64,000 nt of DNA. Source: Nonomuraea jiangxiensis. GTDB taxonomy: Bacteria > Actinomycetota > Actinomycetes > Streptosporangiales > Streptosporangiaceae. Location: NCBI RefSeq assembly GCF_900099965.1, contig NZ_FNDJ01000015.1:62001-126000 (forward strand). The letters are read 5' to 3'. A program made the translations under genes and the position numbers. Within the stretch, counting starts at the first letter, position 1. Each line of letters begins with the position of its first letter. The notes below the pieces were generated by a model. It did no database searches. It was given only the letters and a program-made list of their open reading frames with translations, and was not told the DNA's origin. Of this stretch, positions 8,531 through 17,244 are shown in pieces.

Positions 8531-9331
8531 TTACTCGCGTACCGCTCCTTGGAGCAGCCCGCGGACGAAGTGGCGCTGGAGGAACAGGTAGAAGAGCACG
8601 ACCGGGGTGGCGACGATCACCGACCCGGCCGCCAGGAGGGTGAAGCCGGAGGTGTACTGGCCCTGGAAGAAGGCCAGCCCCAGCGGCGCGGTCCGCAGCG
8701 ACTCGCTGGTCACCATGATCAGCGGGATGAGGAACTCGTTCCAGGTCCACATGAAGACCAGCACGGTCAGGGTGACGACGGCGGGCCGGGCCGGCGGCAG
8801 CAGAACCTGCCACAGGATACGCCAGCTCGACGCGCCGTCGATGCGGGCCGCCTCCACGATCGCCCGGTTGGAGGCCCGGAAGTAGGCCCGCATCCAGAAC
8901 GTGCCGAACGCCACCGACAACGCCACCTGCGGCAGCGACACCGACCAGAACGTGTCGATCAGCCCCAGTGAGCGCAGGTCGAAGTAGAGCGGCACCGCGA
9001 TGGCCTCGCTCGGCATCATGATCCCGAGCATGAACAGGTAGAACAGCACCGCCTGGCCGCGGAAGCGCATGGTCCCGAACGCGTAGCCGCTCATGATCGA
9101 CAGCACGACGCTGACGACCACGACGAACGCCGACACCGCCAGGCTGGTCCGCAGGTACGTGCCGAACCGGCCGGCTTCCCACGCCGCGGCGAAGTTGGCC
9201 AGCCCGGCGGTGCCGCCGCTGTCGGCCGGCCCGAGCGCGGCGGCCAGGATCACCACGACGGGACCCAGCGCGAATACGGCGAACACCGACAGGATCACGT
9301 AGTTGGCCAGCCGCTCCGCACGGGAGATCAC
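8531..9331 (-). CDS. Sugar ABC transporter permease, MalG type
   Basis: A 266-residue membrane protein with about six helices. It carries the permease EAA loop that docks on the ATPase: IVEAARIDGASSWRILWQVLLP. The C-terminal pattern RHFVRGLLQGAVRE is typical of the MalG-like CUT1 subgroup. The GTG start at 9331 overlaps the TGA of the upstream permease (GTGA), and GGAGGG lies before it, so translational coupling is likely. It pairs with the permease at 9328-10242 to form the channel for the lipoprotein at 10239-11636. No ATPase gene is in the operon, so a shared MsiK-like ATPase elsewhere is probably used, as is common for CUT1 systems in actinomycetes. Confidence 0.9.
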   Translation of the reverse strand: MISRAERLANYVILSVFAVFALGPVVVILAAALGPADSGGTAGLANFAAAWEAGRFGTYLRTSLAVSAFVVVVSVVLSIMSGYAFGTMRFRGQAVLFYLFMLGIMMPSEAIAVPLYFDLRSLGLIDTFWSVSLPQVALSVAFGTFWMRAYFRASNRAIVEAARIDGASSWRILWQVLLPPARPAVVTLTVLVFMWTWNEFLIPLIMVTSESLRTAPLGLAFFQGQYTSGFTLLAAGSVIVATPVVLFYLFLQRHFVRGLLQGAVRE

Positions 9332-10242
9332 GACACCCTCCTGTCCGCGAACCGGTTGATGCCGAACGAGATCGCGAAGATGACGACGGTCAAGGTGACG
9401 CCGACGGCCGCCGCCGAGCCGACCTGGCTGAGCCCGAAGGCGCGGTGGTAGACCTCGTACGACGGCACCGAGGTCGAGGTGCCCGGGCCACCCCGGGTGG
9501 TGACGTACACCAGGTCGAAGGTCCGCAGCGCGGCGATCACCGTCAGCGTCAGGGCGACCGCGATCTCCCCGCGCACCGACGGCAGCGTCACCGCGAAGAA
9601 CTCCCGCACGGCCCCCGCCCCATCCAGCCGCGCCGCCTCGTACAGGTCCGCCGGGATGCGGCTCATCCCGGCCAGCAGCAGCACGGTCACCAGGCCGGTC
9701 TCGAACCAGGTGCCGACCACGCCCACCGCGGGCAGCGCGAAGGCGTAGTCGCCGAGCCAGCCCCGCGTCAGCGAGTCCAGCCCGAGCGCGCCGAGCAGGC
9801 TGTTGAGCGTGCCGTCCGGCGCGTACACGCGCCGCCAGGCGATCGCCACCACCACCATGGCGATGACCTGCGGCAGGAACACGACCGTGCGGAAGAACCC
9901 GAGCCCGCGCACCTTCGCGTGGTTGAGGATCGCGGCCAGCGCCAGCCCGATGACCAGCGGCCCCACCGCGTAGAACCCGATGAGCACCAGGGCGTGGCCG
10001 AAGGCGGCCCGCAGCCCCTCGTCGGCGAGGATGGCCGCGTAGTTGTCCAGCCCCGCCCACCGGCCCACGGACAGGCCGTCCCAGTCGTACAGGGAGAACT
10101 GCACCGCGCGGCCTATCGGATAGAGCAGGAACGCCGCGTAGACGACGAAGGCCGGCAGCAGGTAGAGGTAGGCGACCCGGCGCGGCTCTCCAGGCGGCCG
10201 GGAGGTGCTCGTCCGGCCGCCCTCGCTGACCCGGCTGCTCAC
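9328..10242 (-). CDS. Sugar ABC transporter permease, MalF type
   Basis: A 304-residue inner-membrane permease. After a short basic N-terminus come the usual LYLLPAFVVYAAFLLYPIGRAV helix-loop segment, LYDWDG, and the later EAA loop in LYEAARLDGAGAVREFF. It belongs to the MalF/UgpA-like CUT1 group, which moves mono- or oligosaccharides or polyols. GTG 10242 overlaps the stop codon of the binding-protein gene (GTGA), and its own stop overlaps the next permease start, so the three transporter genes are tightly coupled. The substrate cannot be read from the sequence; the neighbouring kinase, GH4 enzyme and deacetylase suggest a glycoside or amino sugar. Confidence 0.9.
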   Translation of the reverse strand: MSSRVSEGGRTSTSRPPGEPRRVAYLYLLPAFVVYAAFLLYPIGRAVQFSLYDWDGLSVGRWAGLDNYAAILADEGLRAAFGHALVLIGFYAVGPLVIGLALAAILNHAKVRGLGFFRTVVFLPQVIAMVVVAIAWRRVYAPDGTLNSLLGALGLDSLTRGWLGDYAFALPAVGVVGTWFETGLVTVLLLAGMSRIPADLYEAARLDGAGAVREFFAVTLPSVRGEIAVALTLTVIAALRTFDLVYVTTRGGPGTSTSVPSYEVYHRAFGLSQVGSAAAVGVTLTVVIFAISFGINRFADRRVS

Positions 10243-11636
10243 CCGTTGCTCTCGGCGAAGGCCTTGTAGTCCTTCTCCAGCGTGGCCAGGAACTCCTGCG
10301 GGCTCGCCTTGGCGGCCATCAGGTCCTGCAGCGCCGCGCCCAGCGTGTCGGCGAACGTCGGGGTGGCGTAGTCCAGGTACGGCACCAGCCCGTTCCGCTC
10401 CGTCACCGTGCCGAACGCGGTGAAGACGTCCTGCTGCGGCCCCGCGGGCACACTCTGCCGCGCGGTGTCGGCGACCGGCAGGTTACCGGTGTCGGTGAGC
10501 ACCTTCATGGCGTCGGCGCTGGTGATGAAGTCGATGTAGGCCGCCGCCGCGTCCGGGTTGGGGCTCTTGGCGGTGATCGCGAACGGCAGGCCGGTGCCGC
10601 CGGTCGCGACGGGCGCGGCGTCGGGCGTGGCCCCCGGCGGCAGGATGAAGCCCAGGTCCTCGCCCAGCGCCTGCTGCAGGTCGGCCAGCAGCCAGGTGCC
10701 CGCGATCAGGAAGACGCCCTCGCCCTTGCCGAACGCCTGCCACGCCGCGTCGTAACCCTGGCCGTTGAAGCCCTTGTTGAAGTAGCCCTTGTCCACCCAG
10801 CCGACCAGGTGCTCGGCGGCCTTGACGTTCTCCGGCGTGTTCCAGGAGGCGCCCTTGCGGCCGAAGGCCAGCGTGCCGATCTGCTCGGCCGGCACGTCGC
10901 GGCTCTGCACGGTGCCGAACACGTGGATGGCCGGCCACTTGTCGAGGTTGCCCAGTTGCAGCGGCACCTGCCCGGCCGCCTTGGCCTTGGCCAGCGCCGC
11001 CTCGAACTCCGCCCAGGTCTTCGGCGGCTGCAGGCCCAGCTCGGTCAGCTTGGCGGCGTTGTAGTAGAGGCCGACGACCTCGCCGACCTGGGGGAGGCCG
11101 TACAGGTTGCCCTCGCCGAACAGCTTGCCGTCGGCGCTGTAGCGGGAGTAGCGCAGCACCGTGTCGGGGTAGCGCTCCTTCCAGCCGTACGCCTCGGCGT
11201 AGGCGTCCAGCGGGCGGAGCTGGCCGGCCTTGACGAAGGCGCCCATCGAGGAGCGGCCGTTGTTGGCCTCCACCACGTCCGGTGGCTCGTTGCCGCTGAG
11301 CGCCAGGCGCAGGGTGGTGTTGAGGTCGTCGAAGGAGCGGGACACCCGGTTGAGCTTGATGTTGGGGTATTTGGCCTCGAACGCGGCGTTGAGCTGTTTC
11401 ATCTGGGCGGCCTGCCCGCCGCGTACCTCCTGGTCCCAGACGGTGAGGGTGACATTGCCGAGGGCCGCGGCGTCGGTGCGGACCGACGAGGGGCTCGGTT
11501 GCGCGGAGGAGGCCGCCGGCGGCGGGGCCGAGGAGCCGGGCGCGCACGCGGTCAGGGTCACGACGGGGGCCAGGGCCACCGCGGCGAGCACGGTGAGCGT
11601 CCGGGAACCGTACGGCGTCCGCGTCGAGGCGGTCAT
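10239..11636 (-). CDS. Extracellular sugar-binding lipoprotein (CUT1 ABC system)
   Basis: A 465-residue solute-binding protein. The N-terminal signal ends in LTAC followed by APGSS, a lipobox that anchors the protein to the outer face of the membrane through the cysteine. The mature part has the family features LTVWDQEV, ALSGNEPPDVVEANNG and PKTWAEFEAALAKAKA, then a C-terminal lobe with AITAKSPNPDAAAAYIDFI. It should deliver its sugar to the two permeases translated directly after it. ATG 11636 uses GGAG located in the end of the PfkB gene, only 4 nt upstream, so it is coupled to the kinase. The ligand is unknown. Confidence 0.9.
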   Translation of the reverse strand: MTASTRTPYGSRTLTVLAAVALAPVVTLTACAPGSSAPPPAASSAQPSPSSVRTDAAALGNVTLTVWDQEVRGGQAAQMKQLNAAFEAKYPNIKLNRVSRSFDDLNTTLRLALSGNEPPDVVEANNGRSSMGAFVKAGQLRPLDAYAEAYGWKERYPDTVLRYSRYSADGKLFGEGNLYGLPQVGEVVGLYYNAAKLTELGLQPPKTWAEFEAALAKAKAAGQVPLQLGNLDKWPAIHVFGTVQSRDVPAEQIGTLAFGRKGASWNTPENVKAAEHLVGWVDKGYFNKGFNGQGYDAAWQAFGKGEGVFLIAGTWLLADLQQALGEDLGFILPPGATPDAAPVATGGTGLPFAITAKSPNPDAAAAYIDFITSADAMKVLTDTGNLPVADTARQSVPAGPQQDVFTAFGTVTERNGLVPYLDYATPTFADTLGAALQDLMAAKASPQEFLATLEKDYKAFAESNG

Positions 11637-11640
11637 GGTC

Positions 11641-12834
11641 TCACTCCTTCTGCACAGGCGCCCGGGGGGTGTCCGGGTCCTCGTCCTCGGGTTCCGATCG
11701 AGCCGCGGCGGGCCGGGGGCCGACGTCGGCGTACCGGGCGATGGTGGCGGCCGCGCGGCGCACCGCGCCCACCGGGACGGCGGGCACCAGCCGGTCCAGG
11801 AAGGCGTAGCGGCGGGCCAGCGAGTTGCCGTAGGCGCCGCTGTGGCGGGCCGACTCGCGCACCTCGTGCCACCAGTCGGCGATGTCCCCCCAGCCCGGCG
11901 CGGCCAGCGAGCCGCCGAACTGCTGCACGGCCAGCGCCGCGCAGACCCCGGCGAACGCCAGCCGGTCGGCCAGCGGCCAGCGGCACAACGTGCCGAGCAC
12001 GATGCCGGCGCCGAACACGTCGCCCGCGCCGGTCGGGTCGAGCGCCGTCACCCGGGGAGCCGGGACGAACGCCTCCTCGCCGGTCGTGGAGTCGATGGCC
12101 ATGGCGCCGTTGGCCCCGTCGGTCACCACGGCCAGCGGCACCCTGTCGGCGATCGCGTACAGCGCGTCACGGGGGGTGTCGGTACGGGTGTAGGCCATGG
12201 CCTCGGTCGCGTTCGGCATGAAGGCGTGGCAGACCGAGAGCTGGTCCAGCAGGGAGCGCGGCCAGCCGCCCGAGGGGTCCCAGCCCACGTCGGCGAAGAG
12301 CAGGGCGCCGTCGCGGTGCGCCCGCTCGGCCCAGCCGGACGGGCTGCCGGGGGTGTCGAGCGGCTCGTCGGGGGACAGCGTCACGATCACCGCCCGGGAG
12401 CGGGGCGGGCAGCCGATCAGCTCGGAGGCCGCGAGAGGCGGGCGATGGCCGTGCGTCACCATGCTGCGGTCGCGGTCGACCGCCATGGAGACCGTCACCG
12501 GCGAGTGCCAGTGCTCGAACCGGCGCGACCTCGACAGGTCCACCGCCTCCTGCTCCTCCAGCGTGCGCCAGCAGAAGTCGCCGTAGTCGTCGTCGCCGAA
12601 CGCGGCGGCCAGCGACGTGCGCAGGCCCAGCCGGCTCGTCGCTATGGCCAGGTTGGCGATGCCGCCCGGGCACGAGCCCATGCCTTCGGCCCAGATCTCG
12701 GTGCCGGCGGCGGGCATCGCGGGTAGGCCGGTGAAGATGATGTCGAGAAAGACCGTGCCGGCCAGGAACACGTCGAACTGCGGGCCCTGCGGGGTCCGTT
12801 CACCGGCGAGAGGGTCGTACGCCTGGGCAGACAC
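11641..12834 (-). CDS. PfkB-family carbohydrate kinase
   Basis: About 397 residues. The PfkB/ribokinase signatures are visible: GSCPGGIANLAIATSRLG near the N-terminus binds the sugar, and DPTGAGDVFGAG near residue 260 carries the catalytic Asp and anion hole. Such kinases phosphorylate sugars or nucleosides with ATP in the cytoplasm. I chose GTG 12834 because GGAGG lies ten bases upstream; starts further up would run into the operator region. A polar tail of about 80 residues extends past the kinase core. As first gene of the operon kinase-binding protein-permease-permease-deacetylase, and divergent from a DeoR regulator, it probably phosphorylates the imported sugar, whose 6-phospho form may be the inducer. 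Confidence 0.87.
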   Translation of the reverse strand: MSAQAYDPLAGERTPQGPQFDVFLAGTVFLDIIFTGLPAMPAAGTEIWAEGMGSCPGGIANLAIATSRLGLRTSLAAAFGDDDYGDFCWRTLEEQEAVDLSRSRRFEHWHSPVTVSMAVDRDRSMVTHGHRPPLAASELIGCPPRSRAVIVTLSPDEPLDTPGSPSGWAERAHRDGALLFADVGWDPSGGWPRSLLDQLSVCHAFMPNATEAMAYTRTDTPRDALYAIADRVPLAVVTDGANGAMAIDSTTGEEAFVPAPRVTALDPTGAGDVFGAGIVLGTLCRWPLADRLAFAGVCAALAVQQFGGSLAAPGWGDIADWWHEVRESARHSGAYGNSLARRYAFLDRLVPAVPVGAVRRAAATIARYADVGPRPAAARSEPEDEDPDTPRAPVQKE

Positions 12835-12866
12835 GGCAATGAGTCCTCCTCGACACACCGAACTCT

Positions 12867-12942
12867 GCGCAATCTTGCACGTTTGCTCGCGCACTTCAAG
12901 TGTTTCACGAGAGCGTTTGGCGCAAGATGCTCACTCTTGCGC
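12867..12942. promoter_or_regulatory. DeoR-type operators between divergent sugar genes
   Basis: The 132-nt gap between the PfkB and DeoR start codons holds a perfect inverted repeat, GCGCAAGA (12920-12927) and TCTTGCGC (12935-12942), with a 7-nt spacer. A related near-palindrome GCGCAATCTTGCAC lies at 12867-12880, and CACTTCAAGTG lies at 12892-12902. The repeated GCGCAA/TTGCGC half-sites sit where both divergent promoters must be, so this is the natural binding site of the adjacent DeoR/GlpR regulator. Binding is inferred, the repeats are directly seen. Confidence 0.7.
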
Positions 12943-12966
12943 GAATCCGGCTGATACACTCGCGGC

Positions 12967-13719
12967 GTGCTTCAGCGCCTCAGGCATGCCGAGATCATGC
13001 GCCGGGTCCGGCTTTCCGGGGCCACCAGCGTCCGCGATCTCGCCAGCCAGCTCGGCGTGAGCCCGTCCACGATCCGCCGGGACCTGGAGGTGCTCGACCG
13101 CGACGGCACGCTGCGGCGGGTCCGCGGCGGCGCCCTGGCCGACGCCGACACCGACCGGCCCTTCGCCGAGGTCGCGTGCGTGGACGAGCAGGACAAGGAG
13201 GCGGTCGCCGACCGCGCCGCGCAGCTCGTCCGCGACGGCGACGTGGTGCTGCTCGACATCGGGACGACGACGATGCGGCTGGCCCGGCGGCTGCGCGGGC
13301 GCCGCGTCACGGTCGTCACCTCCAGCCTCGCCGTGCTCGACGCGCTGCGGACCGATCCGGAGGTCGAGCTGCTGCTGCTCGGAGGCATGGTCCGGCGGCC
13401 CTATCACTCGCTGGTCGGAGTGCTCACCGAGGCCGCGCTGAGCCAGGTGGTGGCCGACCGGGTGTTCCTGGGGGCGAGTGGCGTACGGCCGGACGGCCAG
13501 CTCGTCGACACCACCCTGGCCGAGGTGCCGCTCAAGCGCGCCATGATCGCGGCGGCGGAGCAGGTCGTGCTGCTGGTGGACCGGCACAAGTTCCCCGGCA
13601 CCGGCGCCCTGCGGGTGTGCGGCGCCGAGGACATCGACGTGATCGTCACCAACGCCGGCGCCGACGAGCCGACGCTGGGCGCCTGCGCGGCCGCGGGCGT
13701 GGAGGTGCTGCTCGCGTGA
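12967..13719 (+). CDS. DeoR/GlpR-family transcriptional regulator
   Basis: A 250-residue regulator with an N-terminal DeoR winged helix (HAEIMRRVRLSGATSVRDLA…LGVSPSTIRRDLEVLD) and a C-terminal sugar-phosphate sensor domain of the isomerase-like DeoRC type. That domain contains VVLLDIGTTTMRLARRL and VVLLVDRHKF, both standard for the family. These regulators usually repress and are released by a phosphorylated sugar. GTG 12967 follows the palindromes at 12867-12942. It is divergent from the PfkB-ABC-deacetylase operon and 88 nt upstream of the GH4 gene, so it probably controls both, with the PfkB product or a downstream sugar phosphate as signal. Confidence 0.88.
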   Translation: MLQRLRHAEIMRRVRLSGATSVRDLASQLGVSPSTIRRDLEVLDRDGTLRRVRGGALADADTDRPFAEVACVDEQDKEAVADRAAQLVRDGDVVLLDIGTTTMRLARRLRGRRVTVVTSSLAVLDALRTDPEVELLLLGGMVRRPYHSLVGVLTEAALSQVVADRVFLGASGVRPDGQLVDTTLAEVPLKRAMIAAAEQVVLLVDRHKFPGTGALRVCGAEDIDVIVTNAGADEPTLGACAAAGVEVLLA

Positions 13720-13807
13720 GCGTCCTCCGGCCCGCTGAGGGGACGACGACTCGCGCGGCGGGAGGCCGGCGCACCGAAGGGATGCCGACTCGCATGAAGG
13801 GACCTCG

Positions 13808-15148
13808 ATGAGACTGGTCGTTCTCGGCGGCGGCGGCTTCCGCGTCCCGCTCGTCTACGGCGCGCTCCTGCGCGAGACCGCGAAGCCGCGCGTGGAGGAG
13901 GTGGTGCTCCACGACGTGTCCCCCGAGCGGCTGGAGGCCATCGAGCACGTGCTGCGCGGGCTGGCCGCCGGACATGACGACCCGCCCGTGGTCCGCACCA
14001 CCACCGACCTGGACAGCGCGCTGCGCGATGCCGCGTTCGTCTTCTCGGCCATCCGCGTCGGCGGCCTGGCCGGCCGCACCGCCGACGAGCGGGTCGCCCA
14101 GGACCTGGGCCTGCCGGGCCAGGAGACGACGGGGCCCGGCGGCGTCTCCTACGGCCTGCGCACCATCCCGGTCGCCCTGCGGGTGGCCGAGCGGGTGGCC
14201 GCCCTCGCGCCCGAGGCCTGGGTGATCAACTTCACCAACCCGGCCGGCATGGTCACCGAGGCCATGCGGCGCGTGCTCGGCGACCGGGTGATCGGCATCT
14301 GCGACTCGCCCATCGGGCTGGTCCGGCGGGCGGCGACCGCCCTCGGGCTCGACCCGGCCCAGGTGTCGGCCGACTATGTGGGGCTCAACCACCTCGGCTG
14401 GCTGCGCGGCCTCACCCACCAGGGGCGCGACGAGCTGCCCCGGCTGCTGGCCGACGACACGGCGCTGCGGCAGGTCGAGGAGGCCCGCATCTTCGGCGCC
14501 GACTGGGTGCGCACCCTCGGCGCGCTGCCCAACGAATATCTCTATTACTACTACTTCACCCGGGAATCGGTGGCCGCGATCGCCGGGCAGACCCGCGGGG
14601 AGTCCCTGCTGGGGCAGCAGGACCGGTTCTACGCCGCGGTCCGGGCGCGGCCCGGCGACGCGCTGGCCGAGTGGCGGCGGGCCCGCAGGCAACGCGACGA
14701 GACCTACATGGCCGAGGCCCGCGACGCCACCGACGCGGGCGACCGCGCCGCCGCCGACCTGGAGGCGGGCGGCTACGAGGGCATCGCGCTCGCTCTCATG
14801 GCCGCCATCGCCCGCGGCGAGCCGGCCACCATGATCCTCAATGTGCGCAACGGCGCCGCCGTGCCCGGCCTGCCGGAGGACGCGGTGGTGGAGATCCCGT
14901 GCGCGGTGGACGGCGCGGGGGTCCGGCCGCTGGTCACCCGCCCGCTGCCGGGCCGCTTCCTGGGCCTCGTCCAGCAGGTGAAGGCCGTGGAGCAGACGGC
15001 CATCGAGGCCGCGGTGTCGGGCTCCGCCCGGCTGGCGGTGGCGGCGTTCGCGCTGCATCCGCTGGTCGACTCGGTGGCGACGGCACGCAGGCTGCTCGAC
15101 GGCTACCGGGCCCGCATCCCGGAGCTGGCCGCGGTCTTCCCACGCTGA
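13808..15148 (+). CDS. Glycoside hydrolase family 4 (6-phospho-glycosidase-like)
   Basis: A 446-residue NAD-dependent glycosidase of family GH4. The N-terminus LVVLGGGGFRVPLVYGALL is the nucleotide-binding fold. INFTNPAGMVTEA, GICDSPIG (the Cys is a metal ligand in the family) and GLNHLGW (the His is a metal ligand) are the active-site signatures. GH4 enzymes work by oxidation at C3 with NAD and Mn2+ and often act on 6-phospho alpha- or beta-glycosides in the cytoplasm. ATG 13808 follows AAGGGA. Its position beside DeoR, a PfkB kinase and a sugar ABC system suggests it cleaves the imported glycoside after or without phosphorylation. It converges on the phosphatase gene with 3 nt between. Confidence 0.88.
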   Translation: MRLVVLGGGGFRVPLVYGALLRETAKPRVEEVVLHDVSPERLEAIEHVLRGLAAGHDDPPVVRTTTDLDSALRDAAFVFSAIRVGGLAGRTADERVAQDLGLPGQETTGPGGVSYGLRTIPVALRVAERVAALAPEAWVINFTNPAGMVTEAMRRVLGDRVIGICDSPIGLVRRAATALGLDPAQVSADYVGLNHLGWLRGLTHQGRDELPRLLADDTALRQVEEARIFGADWVRTLGALPNEYLYYYYFTRESVAAIAGQTRGESLLGQQDRFYAAVRARPGDALAEWRRARRQRDETYMAEARDATDAGDRAAADLEAGGYEGIALALMAAIARGEPATMILNVRNGAAVPGLPEDAVVEIPCAVDGAGVRPLVTRPLPGRFLGLVQQVKAVEQTAIEAAVSGSARLAVAAFALHPLVDSVATARRLLDGYRARIPELAAVFPR

Positions 15149-15151
15149 CCC

Positions 15152-17164
15152 TCAGGGGCTCGGCACGAGGGTGCGGGCCAGCAGCAGGGCGACGTCGTCC
15201 TCCGGTGGGGCGCCGCCGACCATGCGGCCGATCACCGTGTCGCAGAGGTCCTCCAGCGGGAGCGAGGCCGGTGACAGGGCGACGGCGAGGCGGTCCATGC
15301 CCGTCCCCAGGTCGGCCTCGCGGGTCTCGACCAGGCCGTCGGTGTAGAGGGCGATCACGGTCCCCCCGGCGAGCTCCAGGTCGCGGGACTCGTACGAGCC
15401 CAGGCCCAGGCCGATCGGGGTGCCGGTGGGCAGCTCGGGAAAGCCGACGTCGCCGCCGGGAGCGGCGATCGCGGGCGGGGGGTGCCCGGCGGCGGCCATG
15501 GTGCAGCGCCGCAGGACCGGGTCGTAGACCACGCACAGGCAGGTCGCGGACAGGACGACGAACGGGAAGCCGCCGGCGGTGGTGTCCTCCTCCGCCTGGC
15601 GTACGGCCATCTCGTCCAGGTGGGTGAGCAGCTCGGCGGGCGGCAGGCCAAGGTAGGCGAGGGTGCGTACGGCGGTGCGCAGACGGCCCATCGTGGCGGC
15701 GGCGTTGATGCCGTGCCCGGTCACGTCGCCGACGACGAGCGCGATCCGGCCCTCGCGCAGCGGGATCGCGTCGAACCAGTCGCCCCCGACCCCTTCGCGG
15801 GTGTCGGAGGGCAGGTAGCGGGAGGCCACCTCGACGGCGCCGCCGCCGGTCAGGTTACGCGGCAGCAGGTTGCGCTGGAGCGCGAGGGCGGCGGTGCGCT
15901 CGCGGGTGTACTGGCGGGCGTTGTCGAGGCTCAGCGCCGCCCGCGCGGCGAGCTCCTCGGCCAGGTCGAGGTCGTCCCGGGTGAAGGGCGCGTGGTTCTC
16001 GGTCCGCACGAAGACGGTGATGCCCAGGATGTCGCCGCGGGCCTGGAGCGGGACGATGATCAGGCTGTGCATCCCGGTCGCTTTGATGATCTTCAGTCGG
16101 TCCGGGTCGGTGGCCAGCCAGGTGTGGTCCGAGGTGTCCAGTACGGGCTCGAAGTGGGACCGCCGCGAGTTCAGCACCGCGGTGAAGGGCGACGTCGGCG
16201 GGACGAACACCGCCTCCCCGCGCAGCCACAGCGACTCGCGGAAGTCGGGATGGATCGAGGCGGCGCCCGCGCGGCGGAACACCGGGATGCTCACCTCGGT
16301 GGCCTGCAGCCGCCGCAGGGGCTCGTCGTCCGGGAGCACCGCATCGGACAGATCGACCGTGACGTAGTCGGCGACGACCGGGACCGCCAGGTCCGCCAGC
16401 TCCTGCGCGGTCCTCCTGACGTCGAGCGTGCCGCCGAGCCGGCTGGCCTGGCCGAGCAGGCTCAGCCGGTCACGCGCCCGGCTGTGCGAGATGTCCAGGG
16501 CCAGCGAGCACAGCCCCACCGGCCGGCCGGCCACGCCTTCGAGCCGGAAGACGGAGGCCGAGAAGATCCGCTCCTCGCTCTCGCCCGGCGGCACCCAGCG
16601 GGTCTGGCGGTCGATCGTGGGTACGCCGTCGGAGAGCACCCGCCGCATCGTCTCCTCCATGGAGCCGGTGTCGAACCCGCGCAGCGCCTCCACCGGCGTC
16701 CGGCCGGCCATGTCGGCCAGCCGGATCCCGTGCGTGCGCTCGGCCGTCTGGTTGGCCCAGACGCAGCGCAGGTCCAGGTCCCAGACGCACAGGGACACGG
16801 GCGAGCTCATGATGAGCGGCTCCAGCAGCGACCTGCCGACGACGTCCGGGTCCGGGGCCGCCGACAGGAACCAGGCGGTCGTCTCTCCCGAGGTGGTCAG
16901 CCGGTGGGCCTCGGCGTGCAGGGCGACCCGGCCGCCGTCGCGGTGGCGGGCCGCGACGAGCCCCGACCAGTGCTCCGCGTCACCGAGCGTGGTGGCCCAG
17001 GCCCGGCGGCCGGGCATCATGAGGAACGCGGCCGGCCGGTCGAGGACGTCGCCCGGCCGATGGCCGAGCAGGTCCTGGGCGGCTCGCGTCCATCCGATCA
17101 CGGTGCCCTCGGCGTCGATCACGGCCAGCGCCGGAATCCCGGCCTCCGCCGTGCTGTCTGGCAT
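15152..17164 (-). CDS. PAS-PAS-GAF-SpoIIE (PP2C-type) phosphatase
   Basis: A 670-residue sensor phosphatase. Two PAS-like domains (about 8-115 and 118-235; the second holds SLCVWDLDLRCVWANQTAERTHG) precede a GAF domain (about 255-425) with IIVPLQARGDILGITVFV. The C-terminal SpoIIE domain (about 440-668) has GGDWFDAIPLREG, VVGDVTGHGINAAA, SAAGHPPP-like MAAAGHPPPAI and ALYTDGLVE. The family removes phosphate from anti-anti-sigma factors to tune stress or developmental sigma factors. ATG 17164 is preceded by GGGTGGTG. No partner-switch gene lies beside it. It has the same overall design as the phosphatase at 2535-4340 but is too different in sequence to be a recent duplicate. Confidence 0.88.
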   Translation of the reverse strand: MPDSTAEAGIPALAVIDAEGTVIGWTRAAQDLLGHRPGDVLDRPAAFLMMPGRRAWATTLGDAEHWSGLVAARHRDGGRVALHAEAHRLTTSGETTAWFLSAAPDPDVVGRSLLEPLIMSSPVSLCVWDLDLRCVWANQTAERTHGIRLADMAGRTPVEALRGFDTGSMEETMRRVLSDGVPTIDRQTRWVPPGESEERIFSASVFRLEGVAGRPVGLCSLALDISHSRARDRLSLLGQASRLGGTLDVRRTAQELADLAVPVVADYVTVDLSDAVLPDDEPLRRLQATEVSIPVFRRAGAASIHPDFRESLWLRGEAVFVPPTSPFTAVLNSRRSHFEPVLDTSDHTWLATDPDRLKIIKATGMHSLIIVPLQARGDILGITVFVRTENHAPFTRDDLDLAEELAARAALSLDNARQYTRERTAALALQRNLLPRNLTGGGAVEVASRYLPSDTREGVGGDWFDAIPLREGRIALVVGDVTGHGINAAATMGRLRTAVRTLAYLGLPPAELLTHLDEMAVRQAEEDTTAGGFPFVVLSATCLCVVYDPVLRRCTMAAAGHPPPAIAAPGGDVGFPELPTGTPIGLGLGSYESRDLELAGGTVIALYTDGLVETREADLGTGMDRLAVALSPASLPLEDLCDTVIGRMVGGAPPEDDVALLLARTLVPSP

Positions 17165-17244
17165 TATTCACCACCCATCCAGGCGTGAACGATCCCTCAT
17201 CCTACCCGCTGACCTGGGATTTCCTGGCCGGAGGGCGGGCGCCG

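Noticed and set aside
8517..9182. An N-terminal extension joining the PIG-L gene to a frame antiphase to the permease
   Set aside because: The PIG-L gene has a good ribosome site and signal peptide at 8516; the extension overlaps the real permease gene in another frame.
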